Positions 12,701-20,947 of a DNA stretch of 64,000 nt are shown in pieces (the stretch's first letter is position 1; each line of letters starts with the position of its first letter). The DNA lies in contig MEDY01000240.1 in NCBI GenBank assembly GCA_001724265.1, positions 1 to 64,000 of the forward strand. The letters are read 5' to 3'. The notes beneath the pieces were generated by a model that saw only the letters and a list, made by a program, of their open reading frames with translations, was not told where the DNA came from and did no database searches. A program made the translations under genes and the position numbers. This DNA comes from Rhizaria sp. SCN 62-66 (lineage: Eukaryota > Rhizaria, unplaced).

Positions 12701-14913
12701 TCAGTACTGTCCTGGTTCATTCTTGTGTTCTCAGTAGTAGTGTCGGCGATGGCGCCGCCCGCGTTGTGGTCACTCGCGACGTGCAGTAGCGCAGCGAGCG
12801 CAACTGCGGTGTCCTGGGCAATGTTGCGCAGCGCCGCGAGCAGCACGGGCGCGCGCGCGGGGGCCAGCGCCGGGGGGATGAAAACGAGCTCGACGCCGGC
12901 GGGGGTGACTGTGGGCACGCTGGCGAGCGCTGCAGACTCGGACGGCGCTTGCTCAGAGACGTTAGTTGCGGCGTCGGTGCCATGAGTTAAGGTGTTGTTC
13001 TTCGCAGTATCACTGGCATCAGAATTATGTGCGCTCACCTCGGTTTGACTGGCATTGGCGCTCTCTGCGTGAACGTCACCCCCGCAGTTCCACCGGCTGT
13101 CCCAGCGGCCGTCCGCGGACAGCTCCGAGTGCTCGAGCCGCGCGCCGAGGCTGCGCACGGCGTGCCAGTCGACGGCCGCGCAGGGCTCGGCATCGCGGGC
13201 CAGGCAGTGCGCGAGGTGTCGGCTCACGGCCGCCGTCAGCGCGAGCAGCGGCACCAGCACGGCCGGCGGCGGCGGCGGCGCGGCGGGGACTGTGACGGGG
13301 CTCCATGTGACCGTGACCGTGAGCGCAGAGGCAGAGGCAGCGGCGGAGGCAGGCGACGGATCTTCAGGGGTGACCGCCGGCTCAATAGCAGGGGCAGAAG
13401 CAGATGCAGGAGCAGCGGAGGACGAGCTCGGTCCAGGCTCCTGTGCTTGCGGCTGCTCTTGGGCTTGCGTCTGAGCTTGACTTGGAACTGATGGCTGCAA
13501 CTGCTGCTGTTGCTGTTGCTTCAACTGTTGCTGCTGTTGCTGGGCAACCTGAGCGCGTGACGCCAGTCTGCCCTGGCCAGCCGACCCATAGCCAGCGCCG
13601 GGCAGTAACGGTGCGCCGTACGGCCCCACACCCGAGCCCACAAGGCCGCCGTACGCAGCAGCAGGGCCGTAGACGGAGGGAGCCGCAGGGCCGCCGAAGA
13701 CAACCCCGCCATACGGCGGGAGGCCCGGGCCGCTGAGCCCGTACCCGGCCCCGTACGCAGCGCCGGCGCCGCCGAGCCCAACGCCGCCTACGAAAGCGGG
13801 GCCGTACGGAGGATTCAGACCCTGCCCGCCGGCATACAGGCCTGCGCCGTACGCAGCGGAGCCGTAGAGGCCACCAGGGCTGTGCATAGCGCCCGGGAAT
13901 GGGCCCAGGCCGCCATACGGCAGCGCGGCGGCGCCGTAGCCAAGGCCGAGACCGGCGGGGTTGGCGGGGCCAAACGCCGCGCCCGCGGCGGCGCCGTAGC
14001 CGAGACTGGGGGACAGGCCGAGCGTCGGGCTAGGGAAGTAGCCACTCGTGGCAACGGGCCGCAGCGCATACTGCGACGGCGCCACAGGCCGCGGCAAAGC
14101 CAGCCCCGCAACGGGGCGCATAAGGCCAGGCAAGGCTGCACTAGCGGCGTTCGAGCTAGAGCCAGAGGCGGAGTCATTGACAGTTGAGCTGGGGCTAGCA
14201 GGCACAGCCTCGTTCTCGTTCGCAGCGGCAGTCCGCGGCTGCTGGCCCTGCTCCTGCTGGGCAAGTAGAATGCGGCTGCTGGCATCGACCGCTTCGACGG
14301 CCGCGGCGGCCGCCTGCGCCGCGGCGACGGCCGCCGCCTTGGCCGCGCGGGCTGCCGCCTCCGCCGCGCTAACCGCCGCCGCGCCGTCCAGCTGCAGCGG
14401 GCGGGCCCGGCCGCCCGCATCCAACTCGGGTGCGGTGGCGAGCGCGGGGCGGAGCACGGCAACCGCGGTGCGGCCGTGAGCGGCGAGCAGCAGCGGCGCG
14501 GCGGCGGCGCGCAACAGCGGCGCGAGCACGGCGAGGTAGCTCTCGGTCGCCGCGCCCGCGTGCAGCGACGCGAAGTCAGTCGCAGCAAGGTGCAGGCGGG
14601 GCGCAAGGGCGGCGTACAGCGCGGTGAAAGAGGACTGCGATTGCAAATGAAAGTCCGGGGCAGGCAGAGCCGCGACAGATCCGGTACTCGAAGTGCTCGT
14701 GGGAGTGGGGAAGGTCGTCGACGCGAGCAAACGGAGAAAGCTCGACGAAAGCGCAACAGCTTCAAAAAATGCGCGGCGTGTAAGAGCCACAGAAGACGCG
14801 GGGAGAGCGAGTGGGGCGAGGGGCCGCGGCAGGACAGGCGCGGGTCGTTCCGACACCGGAGGAGAACTGTCTTCCTGGACCTTGGGGAGGTCTCGAGATG
14901 AGTCCATCACCAA
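3763..14913 (-). CDS. giant Ala-rich low-complexity protein, unknown
   Basis: One uninterrupted frame of 3,716 codons (ATG 14913, stop TGA) with no sign of an intron. The product is dominated by Ala, Ser, Leu, Thr, Val and Gly. Visible regions: an N-terminal helical segment (about 45-200); a Gly/Tyr/Pro/Ala-rich stretch (about 285-455) with many short GYG, YGA and GLGY units; a Gln-rich run just after it (about 455-490); long Ala/Leu-rich helical stretches through the middle; acidic and Ser/Arg-rich patches near the C-terminus; and a compact last segment of about 80 residues with TITVINPREGLLAVVV and a Trp-containing helix that looks folded. No family was recognised. The Leu/Ala pattern could hide degenerate HEAT-like helices, but I cannot show this. 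The unbroken 11 kb frame and consistent GC-rich third positions make it a real gene. Confidence 0.75.
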   Translation of the reverse strand: MVMDSSRDLPKVQEDSSPPVSERPAPVLPRPLAPLALPASSVALTRRAFFEAVALSSSFLRLLASTTFPTPTSTSSTGSVAALPAPDFHLQSQSSFTALYAALAPRLHLAATDFASLHAGAATESYLAVLAPLLRAAAAPLLLAAHGRTAVAVLRPALATAPELDAGGRARPLQLDGAAAVSAAEAAARAAKAAAVAAAQAAAAAVEAVDASSRILLAQQEQGQQPRTAAANENEAVPASPSSTVNDSASGSSSNAASAALPGLMRPVAGLALPRPVAPSQYALRPVATSGYFPSPTLGLSPSLGYGAAAGAAFGPANPAGLGLGYGAAALPYGGLGPFPGAMHSPGGLYGSAAYGAGLYAGGQGLNPPYGPAFVGGVGLGGAGAAYGAGYGLSGPGLPPYGGVVFGGPAAPSVYGPAAAYGGLVGSGVGPYGAPLLPGAGYGSAGQGRLASRAQVAQQQQQQLKQQQQQQLQPSVPSQAQTQAQEQPQAQEPGPSSSSAAPASASAPAIEPAVTPEDPSPASAAASASALTVTVTWSPVTVPAAPPPPPAVLVPLLALTAAVSRHLAHCLARDAEPCAAVDWHAVRSLGARLEHSELSADGRWDSRWNCGGDVHAESANASQTEVSAHNSDASDTAKNNTLTHGTDAATNVSEQAPSESAALASVPTVTPAGVELVFIPPALAPARAPVLLAALRNIAQDTAVALAALLHVASDHNAGGAIADTTTENTRMNQDSTDAAVSCDGGAATVRRDLALLYSAPPSQPLWSLIHHAPGCGAVPAKAAALHRAAAATAAAAAALGGGSGVKVSVGTSASANAQSAGVVGNARALAQYVADSTKASAATLAATSDVVGGSGAVAVAAGALLATLGTGQPGDGSALAASVAARGGRGGGAGGETRHLLGSAAEALPFDAAHFSTSLSPVDLSAPAAAGPYTAVLTDGAGSQSPAEAVVSTVAVSEQSQLLRQSTTVAQAAAAVAALVLLTVAPTLPPAHIKSGSSSGEGLASVVDALLGELPKSVALPTASPALALSAATADNKSSSQTATAVAPALAVNAFSAWDETVPIVALIGVDQHDASQDDRNAVVRVSSSPSSLALSTLLSLSKTARTTKDMTVITSCCQDFVSLTLSLWFSQPQLQPQSQSVNMAPWHWLRLGPLAPPLTSALSAAVVDWPLHSFNSSSTTATTGNVNSNCSSIGRSSKKVTVTTIHEALAISDSGLSLPDNSVAGANNINRVLLSFATSSSNSQSPPSSAQPPAGPRPPALSPSPPSLHALWSCGLTLAASLQSAAASTATAAAASGLLRALLPLPAEVADAWGDESAGALIALPAAAAVSPQLAGAAAAATIRGLARDLLRAARATPLAAIASVTKRLASAACDLKAMASSARRHAQQLQTGAINAGNDTAMLDAAVSAAVALTHAAAAATALVALGGGCAAGLLAASDGDLFTVTTARGAQVGNTVGVRVGGGAALWRLQSALEHAGAFLARHSDQAGATSSDRVLAQELLQAAADIETTLTCSYAATSTDFKSRTLDVSQSAQMGVAVAVSQVVANLAAATHSVSSLWLGLAEHHKEAGANSSDWDLALAATPLLPIPPHVLLTVTSGDNSGRSGSKLGRERASLLLHASYSAGAALAAVTSASVSVLKTADSAAALLDTLTRAQGTDAGVHDVDCFKWPLLPLVPSHITKSLLSPHSANASGSLAVPAPLAVLLRWAAGCALPAAAGLSAALGGGLALAQRQAVSLAADNANNAASGDHGESCSVTLADADAAVRMLPAVTTHSLSSFGDEMTVKMLPISKTTASSKRHSSAAAPYAVSSAITANSRVSLAPLLLSAAHSHAQLAAQHAAANAAAAAATQTHAQLQAQAQAQAQASGQSVTVPPLSLPLPLPPLPTLLAPAVAALPGLVSHLSHDISSAIPNTLSHESVQASATGAVDGPLTSALLRLTVPTHALPRLLPLTALSVWAGHPPAVTAASLVPALALSTVAAAAAELVLASRVHLRDHELRGHSSAATVSATALAATTTGLALSAPQRCGVFALLHALARGAEAAWRVHNYAGAATAGRYRALQQWRALRLQRAQLLQAPQGASAAAGVAGEGLGLWPQYLQRLLPPLLQPPSHCRTVLSLSNNNRAKTPSNDAEPESSSAARIVASGGDDRCHHDVSPIALPLGPARSAAVSARWSQLVHSLLALLSANLTDDGGDGRLPPAAAAGALAFAAAAVGPLSAPRTGSASGSARLLLRVRGRERAGAAAAEAAAATWHAPASASAADMPSSSPQLQTQSKPLLGVAAAIAAVTAKRTPLLELEESKWFDLASPHASLSAPLVISSASGPVLEHVTVGGRGWATCMAALTVATLGFVRHSPPAARTSAKASSNAGKGKMAAGNAAAAGGAAVLAAALKGGEDNDLSVTASEGGNRETMTPAADASSASARENASAGTDPATAAAVAAAVAAAAAAAASANSAAPTAASVIGAGLTGAASGPGTGSALANPTAATSVASAAAGAATAAALAALAASGLSNGSGADVGARSANANGDIATLDAKTQRLPYLAQRSPAGSLSASGVNVSALLNSVEAALKLRCGSWDVGLTRHWLAQSQNTYLQSSNALAIAQAPQSMLCAQSLPLPYSPLGCALLSLFAADAHDLPCMHKLSDYVRSNSYSNAHAATSPSPLQSVPLASSGLLPLLLHAASRDPLPALPLPCLAPAPAAVLAAVHADFAATKSTDTRAGGSCANSSGGHDSVSLLVLAGESPVAALNSVLANGGDHSFDFAKTTAHKAGSNVALARVLLCSGYGMGRGLTCLPANGAVTSSAAFVLPSLVIGSCASQSGSNSRVSVSQSLFTARSVSVAASEAISAISTALRLAPDANISGVASSNAYDAVSSVLPWPVPVCPLPYAAAASSLKPLFLASGSASASGNSTALTHTNMPKNTARFSTAAAASVAETVTPLPLLLPDTVALARHLYGLRVLLLCSQSLLPARPHPTVPAAAGAPAVAPPPAPARLLAAATLPWALRLSVTGVTPAAAATMAAGAAAAAATAVNAATVVIAKDEQSNRISFYSVIDRALIPLNNPLYNEAKAAASAVDAATGADSAHTASPGSGTAAVPVLAYVSTVVDGTTTASSTARSSSSPMTMTKTSKASSAGRVAGTGLLPWAGFAALSAAALNLWGEATAGLWDSVAASIAPEQQQQQQRQLSNGGSDDDVAVGRVASVIPALALTSAAAYLPHTLASFPHGVSSLKGIVRLLSLLTAALPTPPQTLTQPSTAAAAAALARSRALLRSPHGDREQSVDGDDDGDSDDDCGQDWDGGALVATLQAYAIARPLSLLAAASPSADSTSTPAAAAAASIVPAATTQLLYYHAAALAALCAQQTALLLRPAAPAALLQTATAIAAAKRSRQQRQRGGGDASLLPQLLRSPSSSRSRTPSPSPDNNNSSSSATAAARSGPRSRPRTAAVSPAAAAVPGLAAAALRDAAGLLTVTMALLPLVPADAVADVVSIVEAVVAAAPGAVVVLADRAADRVDDGMAYNAARVSQLAVSESDLSDSSDRIGRSDRSSGNSSSDVTDGNDSDSDRVARSAAAVAPSYSPNSQHQASSDGVIALHSIVSTAARASRRRHSSNGASSSVHAGTGKGSNRGRSGDRSGGDGGFVPPQLTITVINPREGLLAVVVKGAAEAGGWKKTALTRWAVALAARYAVPVQGMSMDELIRKESQQMKQ

Positions 14914-15449
14914 GCTCTATATCTCAGTACATAAGACAATTCCATTAGTATAATAAGATGAGCAAATTCACAATGCAACGTTCAACCTATGACCCACCAC
15001 AAAACCACTATATCACGGATCTGCATGAAGGTATTATGATGCGATTTTTCTAAACTTGTTGATCCGCAGCACCGACGTCCCGCCCATGGTGCGATGAGCC
15101 ACCATGGTTAAGACTGTGAATTATATCTCTATTCTGAGTGTTGATTGTTGATAACATCGAAGTCAACATGATCGAGGGTGGAAGAACGCTCTGAACAAGA
15201 ATACTGTATTCGTCAACATGAAAAGGCAATGTAGCGAGAGCTGGAAAAAGAAAATAGACAAGACGTAACATACGTCCACGCATGAGCGCAAGTCCGCAAT
15301 GTACTGTCAGACTGGAAGACTCGTATGTCGTGTGCACAAAAAGAGGCGTTGGAAACGTGAGAACAACCAACAAAAAATAATACACAACAAATCACAATCT
15401 AGCCAGTCACTCACGCGCATGATGGGTGTCCGTGTTTTAGTAACCGCGC
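14914..15449. other. intergenic, giant-gene 5' flank
   Basis: About 540 AT-rich bases: 5' flank of the giant gene and 3' flank of the mitochondrial carrier gene. Only short chance frames are present, and no RNA gene or repeat stands out. Confidence 0.5.
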
Positions 15450-16619
15450 TTAATGCGCGGCGGACTTATCCTTCCCGCGGCCCTCGAGCTTGGTGAACAG
15501 CTTCAGGCACTCCTCGTAAACCCAGAACGTGACCGCGTTGACGGGCACGGCGCGCACGAGCGTGGTGCCAAGCCCGCGGAAGAAGAAGGCCGAGCCAAAC
15601 TTACGGTAGCACTCGCGGCTGACGTGCCGCACCGTGGCCTCGTGCTTTGGCGTCGAGTCCGGCAGCGTCTGGATCACGGACTTGATCACATCGGCGGGGT
15701 ACGTGGCCACCCACGTCGCGATGCCCGCCACGCCGCCCGCGGCAAGCAGGCCCAGCGTGGAGTAGCCCACCTCGCGCTTCCACTCGACCTGGAACGGCAC
15801 CTCGAACCGGCTCGACGTCGTCGGCGTCGTCGCCGTGACCGTGGGCACCCAGCTCTCGGTGCGGAAGGCCCACTTGGCCATCTCGTACGCGACGAAGTAG
15901 GCGCCCATGCCGGGCGTGTCGCGCAGGATCGTGGCCCACCAGCCGGAGAAGAGCCCGTAGCGCCAGCCCTTGAGCTTCGTCATCTTGACCGCGCAGTCCC
16001 ACATGCCGTTGTACACGCGCGCGCCCTCGTGCTGCGCCTGCAGCTTGCACTTGATCAGCTCCGCGGGCGTCGTAGCGAGCGACTGCAGCGTGCCAGACCA
16101 GCAGCCGGCGAGGAACAGCTTCCAGAAGTTGGGGTTCGTAATGTCGTTGCGGTACTTGCTGCTACGCTCCAGCTGCTCCGCCGTGAGCGACGGCGCAGTC
16201 TTCAGCAGGTCAGCGTGCAGCGCCGAAACGGCCGCGGGCGCCGGGCGCAGCGTGCGGTCCGCGGGCGCGTTGGGGAAGAAGGGCTCGAGCACGCGCGAGG
16301 CGTTGCCGTAGGCGCCGAAGGCGATGGCGTTCATCGGTGCGTTGCCGATCACGGGCGGCAGCGTGCCCTTGAACAGCGAGCGCGGGCCTTCGTCGCGGAC
16401 CATCTTGATGAAGGCGTCAACGGGGCCCTTGTACATCATGCTGGGTGCCGCGGAGCCCGCAGCACCGGCAGCAGCGCCAGTCGGAACATTTGTGTTGGAG
16501 ATGCCCTGGGCTTGGAGGCGAACCTTGATGGTGTCCAGGGGCTGGCCGACAACGATACCGGCGCAGCCACCAATGGTGCCCGCTGTAAGGTCCTTAAATG
16601 TGTCGTACCACTCACTCAT
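15450..16619 (-). CDS. mitochondrial carrier family (SLC25) transporter
   Basis: A single exon of 389 codons plus TAA. Three tandem carrier repeats are visible, each with the family signature at the end of its odd-numbered helix: PLDTIKVRLQ near residue 27, PAELIKCKLQ near 186, and YPADVIKSVIQ near 310. The Gly-rich GGCAGIVVGQ start of helix 1, RDTPGMGAYFVAYE in the second repeat and the ending FFRGLGTTLVRAVPVNAVTFWVYE are typical of the carnitine/acylcarnitine and ornithine carrier group. The protein should exchange a metabolite across the inner mitochondrial membrane; the substrate cannot be settled from sequence. It is longer than the usual 300 residues because of linkers between helices 1-2 and in the third repeat. 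Confidence 0.9.
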   Translation of the reverse strand: MSEWYDTFKDLTAGTIGGCAGIVVGQPLDTIKVRLQAQGISNTNVPTGAAAGAAGSAAPSMMYKGPVDAFIKMVRDEGPRSLFKGTLPPVIGNAPMNAIAFGAYGNASRVLEPFFPNAPADRTLRPAPAAVSALHADLLKTAPSLTAEQLERSSKYRNDITNPNFWKLFLAGCWSGTLQSLATTPAELIKCKLQAQHEGARVYNGMWDCAVKMTKLKGWRYGLFSGWWATILRDTPGMGAYFVAYEMAKWAFRTESWVPTVTATTPTTSSRFEVPFQVEWKREVGYSTLGLLAAGGVAGIATWVATYPADVIKSVIQTLPDSTPKHEATVRHVSRECYRKFGSAFFFRGLGTTLVRAVPVNAVTFWVYEECLKLFTKLEGRGKDKSAAH

Positions 16620-17146
16620 TAATCGCGAAGCAGGCTTGGTGTGTGTGTGAAAGAGACGCGGATGCCGGGGGAGAAAGTCTGTAGCTTCGTGCGTGCAAGC
16701 CCGATTCGCAAAAGAGGTTTACTGGGAAAAAAGAAAAACATAGAAGTGATTGAAAAATGAGCCCAGTTCCTTCATGTGACATTGCACTAGAAGTCGTCGC
16801 TTGCACCCAATTACGGCGGATGTGTAATGTGAGAATATCCTGCCGAAGTAAGCCGCAAACTAATCGGCAAACGGACGAGAGACGTCGGTACTACCACAAT
16901 CGTATTCGAAAACCACGTTTAGGCAAAAATACTCGCTTTGGCCGTTGCAAAGCCTCACAATTATAGTATAGAAGCGCATGACTATTGATGATGTCTTTTT
17001 TAATCCTGATGAAAGAACTATGTATACCTGTCTTTTGACTCTGAAGCAACAAAATATGTGACTTTGGCCTAGTTGGCACTGATGCTGACTGACCTTACCT
17101 TGTGTGGTGGCTAGGATCCGGATAGCAATAAGCGTTAATAGAGCAC
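16620..17146. other. intergenic, carrier 5' flank
   Basis: About 530 AT-rich bases containing the carrier gene's upstream region and the CFAP100 3' flank. Nothing else is recognisable. Confidence 0.5.
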
Positions 17147-19521
17147 TCAGTCTTCAGTGAAGAAAAGCCGGTACTCCTCGGCTTCCTCGTCCCGGGTGAC
17201 CTTGGTCTCCTGCTTCTTCTTCCGCGCCACGGGCGCAGAGCGGAACATGACCTGCTTGCCCACACGCTGTGCCGTCGAAAAGCAAACCGGAAAACACACA
17301 TAGATGATAAAAAAATAAGACTAGGCGTGAGTAATTAATTATAAACCACAAAGGTTCATATAACAACATAACGTCAAGCAATAGCACAAACAGGAACACA
17401 TTCAAGAGCACATTATTAAGAAATCTTCAAGTCGCGTTCGCGTATGTAGCAACTGAATCGCTGTTAGACGTACCTTGACGACCTCGGCCTTGGCGCGGGC
17501 CATGGCGATGGCGAGGCGCTCCTTAGTCTGTCGGTCGACCTCCCTGCGGCGCGCCTCGCGCACGCGGGCCCTACGCGCGCCCTCGCGCTGGCGCTCCAGC
17601 TCCAGCACGCGGTCGCGGTTCGTCACGGCCAGCGTCGCGATCGCGCCCAGCAGCCGCTCCAGGTGCCGCTCGATCTCGCGGAGCATCTCGATCGGGTCAG
17701 AGTGTGTGTCGCTCAGGCGCAGACGCGTGTAGACTTCGCGCACCTTCGCCGTGAGCGACTCGAGCAGGCGCTCGCGGCCGCCGGCGACCGAGGACACGTT
17801 GACGCGGGACCACAGAGCGTTGGCCTGCAGAGAGAAGAAACAAAACATCGAAATACAACCAAAGTACGGGGCAAGTAAGAGATAAGCAACTTAAAAAATC
17901 TCATAGAATCGTAAAGCTTACATTGACATATAAAAAAGATGACTCTGAAGGAACTTTAGGAACATCATCCACAATGAGTGAAAATAAATAGCATTCGTAT
18001 AAATAGCACTCGTACCTGCGCCTGCTCGTGTGCGATCTTGGCCTTGAGGTCAGCGATGTTCTTCTCCAGCAGCTCCGTCTTGGCCTGCATCTGCTCCTGC
18101 GTAGCCTTGTTGCGGCGGCGCACGTCCTCGGCCGCCTCCTCGGTCTCCTGCACCGACTGGATGAGGAACAGGTTACGCTCCTCGAGCTTGCTGAAGACTT
18201 CGAGCAGCTGCTCGGGCTTGGTGAAGTACATCGGGTCCACCTCGTCCTCGTCGTCATCGTCCTCCTCCTCGTCCGCGCCCTCGCCGTCGCCCTTGGCCTT
18301 CTTCTTGCCGCCGCTGCCGTCGTCGTCGTCGCCGCTGGCGTCGGCGTCCGAGTCCGTGTCCTCGCCATCGAGCGCCCCGTCGCTGTCGCTACTGCTCTCG
18401 GGCCGCGCCGCGTCCTCCTCTTCATCGATGCCGTAGTAGCTGTTCTTCACGCGCGCGCGCGCCTGCGCCTCGCGCGCCCTGCGCCGCGCCTCCTTCTCGG
18501 CCGCGCGCGCCGCCCGGGCCTCGGCGCGCGCGATCCGGCGCACGCGACGGGCCTCCTTCTCGCGCACGCGCTGGGCCTTGACCTCGGCCTTGAGCGCCGC
18601 TGCCGCCGCGCGCATTGCCGCGACCTGCTGGAAGTGCTCGGGCGGCGTCCGCGAGTCGAGGAAGTGCTTGTACTTAAGGCACGACTTGAGCTGCTCATCG
18701 GCCTTCAGGATGTCGCTCTCGACCTTGGTGATGGCCTGCACGAGCTTGCGCACCTGCAGCGCCTTGTCTTGCTTGCCCTTGGTCTCCTGCTCTGCGCGCT
18801 GCAGCGCCTGGTGCGCCTTGCGGTCGTTGTCCTTGAGGAACGCATCGAAACGCATCGCATCGTCTTCAAGCATGATTTCGGCGCGGCGTAGCGTCTCCTC
18901 GCGCGCGCGCGCCTTGTCTTCGAGCTTCTGCACCTCGGCCTTCTTGCAGTCCAGCGCCATCTGAATCAGAAACGTCTCGCGCTTCTTCGCGATGAACTCG
19001 GCCATGTTTTCCTTCTCGCGGCGGCGGCCCTGGAAGACGCAGTCGGCAGCCTTCTTGCCGCCGCCCGCCGCGCCCGCGCCGCCCGCGCCAGAGACGCCGC
19101 CGGAAGCGTTCGAGGGGCGCGCGCGCGCGACGCGGATCTGAGAAATGGCCACAGTGTCATTCTCGGCCGAGTGCTTGTCCCAGATCTTGGTGTTGAGGTT
19201 GCGCGCGCGCTCGGCGGCCTTCTCCTCGCGCTCCTTCTCGCGCAGCAGGAACACGTCCTCGTTGGGGAGCACGAACGGGTTCGGCTCGCTCTCGCGCTTC
19301 TCGAAGAACTGCTGGATCGGGTCCTTGGGCACGATGAGCTGGCGCTGCTCGATCGGGGGCAGCACGGCCGACGACGAAGACTTCTGCGAGTTACTGGCGT
19401 CGCCACTACCGCTTGAGCTCGAGCTGCTTGAGGTGGTGGAGCTGGACGCGCCGGGTTTGCCTGCAGAGCCAGGCGGGTTGCCTGGGCCGTGCGCCAAACG
19501 CGGGAGCGTCACGTCGGACAT
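17147..19521 (-). CDS. CFAP100: cilia- and flagella-associated protein 100 (CFAP100)
   Basis: Three exons, joined in phase 0: 19521-18016, 17824-17474 and 17266-17147, giving 658 residues ending in TGA. Introns have GTACGA/GTACGT donors and TGCAG/CACAG acceptors. The protein is mostly coiled coil. Family marks: NPFVLPNEDVFLLREKERE near residue 86, the DUF4200 core starting REKENMAEFIAKKRE, the EEDAMRFDAFLKDND stretch, and a C-terminal FRS...EEYRLFFTED tail; human CFAP100/CCDC37 is about 610 residues. Chlamydomonas CFAP100 (MIA1) pairs with CFAP73 on the axonemal doublet near inner dynein arm f, where it helps regulate ciliary beating. The related CCDC38 is a less likely assignment. An acidic Asp/Glu-rich insert sits at about residues 365-430. 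The gene implies a motile flagellum. Confidence 0.88.
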
Positions 19522-20947
19522 CTATGCAATGTCGGAGTAGCCGTACGAAGCAAAGGCGGGTGAGCACGACGAGTCAATAAGAAGATGTAGAGGAAGGTTT
19601 CTAGGGTGAGCGAGGGCGATAAAAAATTTGGCTCTGAATGTGCAAGATTCCGTCTAACAGAATTGCCAAATTCATAACTGATATTAACAAAGAAATAAGA
19701 TAAGGAGAATTAAATAAGAGTCGCGTTCTGTCGTGTCTGAGGCTCGCCGTTGATGGTTTCTTTCGGCTGCCGTTACCCAGTCTCACGAGCCCAGTCGGTC
19801 CTCGGACAGCGACAGTGTCACAAGACCGTTACTATTTCAGTAAAACAAGTACAAGTCGGTAAAATAAAGGATACAGGTATTACGATTTAGCTATGTGAAT
19901 TAAACATGCTATTTGACTACAAAATTAAAACATCATTGCATTTTGAGACTGTTATCATTGTTTAATCCTGCTTGGTCAATGATGCGTCACGCTTGTCGTG
20001 GAGGCTGTCATCGTACAGATCATGCAGTATCATATCCAGTCAGGGGGGTTTAGCGTCGATACCTCGTTGTGTTGTTTAGTTGAGCAGATGGATTAGCATA
20101 CTGATAGCTTGCTGTGACCCTGTGTGCTCTGTGCTCCCAGACACTCTTGTTTGCCTCAGTGTATGCTCTAACGGTCATACGGATGTCTTCGCATAACACT
20201 GTGAGTTACAGTATCTGAACAGATGTGAATTGATAAGGCACCCAACTCCAGTATAATACATGTATATTGGTATAATGTGCGTTAGGTGTACTGTTGTATT
20301 ATTTATCGATTAGACTCACCATGTCCTTTCAAAGGCAAGATGTTGGGCAGGCTGCCACGAGTACTGTGACATATCCAATGCGCTTAGTTGGTGCAATCAT
20401 AGCGCATAGAGATGCGTCTCAAGGAAATCATGTGGATTGCTATCATGTGCGTTAGATGTGCCTTTGTAGGTGCACACAATTCACTTTGATCGTGCTGAGT
20501 CTATAAATCAACGTGTTGACAATCTCTATCACACATCGTTCAAGAGGGTTTATCTTGTTTGAACTTGCGTCAGCATAAAATAAAAGTAATACACACTAGG
20601 AAAGTTAACCAGTCGTAGTGTATCGTGGTTTTACAAGCTGATAGCATAGTTAACATGTAAATAATGATCAAATGCCATCTCACCACACGTTGTTGTTGCC
20701 TCGTGGCTGACCGACGCTCCAGATGATAGGGCCAGATCAGGAACCAAAACAAGGTGAATTACAGTTCTTTGACCGTCAAATCAATCATTTCTAAGCTGAA
20801 CGTGCACGAATACTATCTAACAGTACAAGAACGAAATATCCTTTCTGAATTTCCAGCCTTCGCCTTGCACAACCTCCTTTCCGTCCACCCTGCCACCCAC
20901 CCCGAACCCCGTGCCTCCCTCCCGCCCCCCGGCCCCCTGCTTCCCCT
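19522..20947. other. 1.4 kb divergent intergenic region
   Basis: The longest gene-free stretch, AT-rich, between the divergent CFAP100 and VMA22 genes; it should hold both promoters. The only internal structure I found is a 17-base imperfect direct repeat (ATGTGCGTTAGGTGTAC at 20275-20291 and a copy with two differences at 20445-20461). No tRNA, snRNA or long ORF was seen. Confidence 0.5.

Noticed and set aside
15453-16622. A 389-codon plus-strand open frame exactly opposite the mitochondrial carrier
   Set aside because: The minus strand has three carrier signatures; the antisense frame is open only because GC-rich third positions rarely make stop codons. The same applies to the antisense frames at 25007-26242, 40103-41236, 22891-23466 and 62648-63949.
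19522-20947. A non-coding RNA gene or mobile element in the longest gap
   Set aside because: Only a 17-base imperfect repeat was found; no tRNA arms, snRNA motifs, terminal inverted repeats or long frames.
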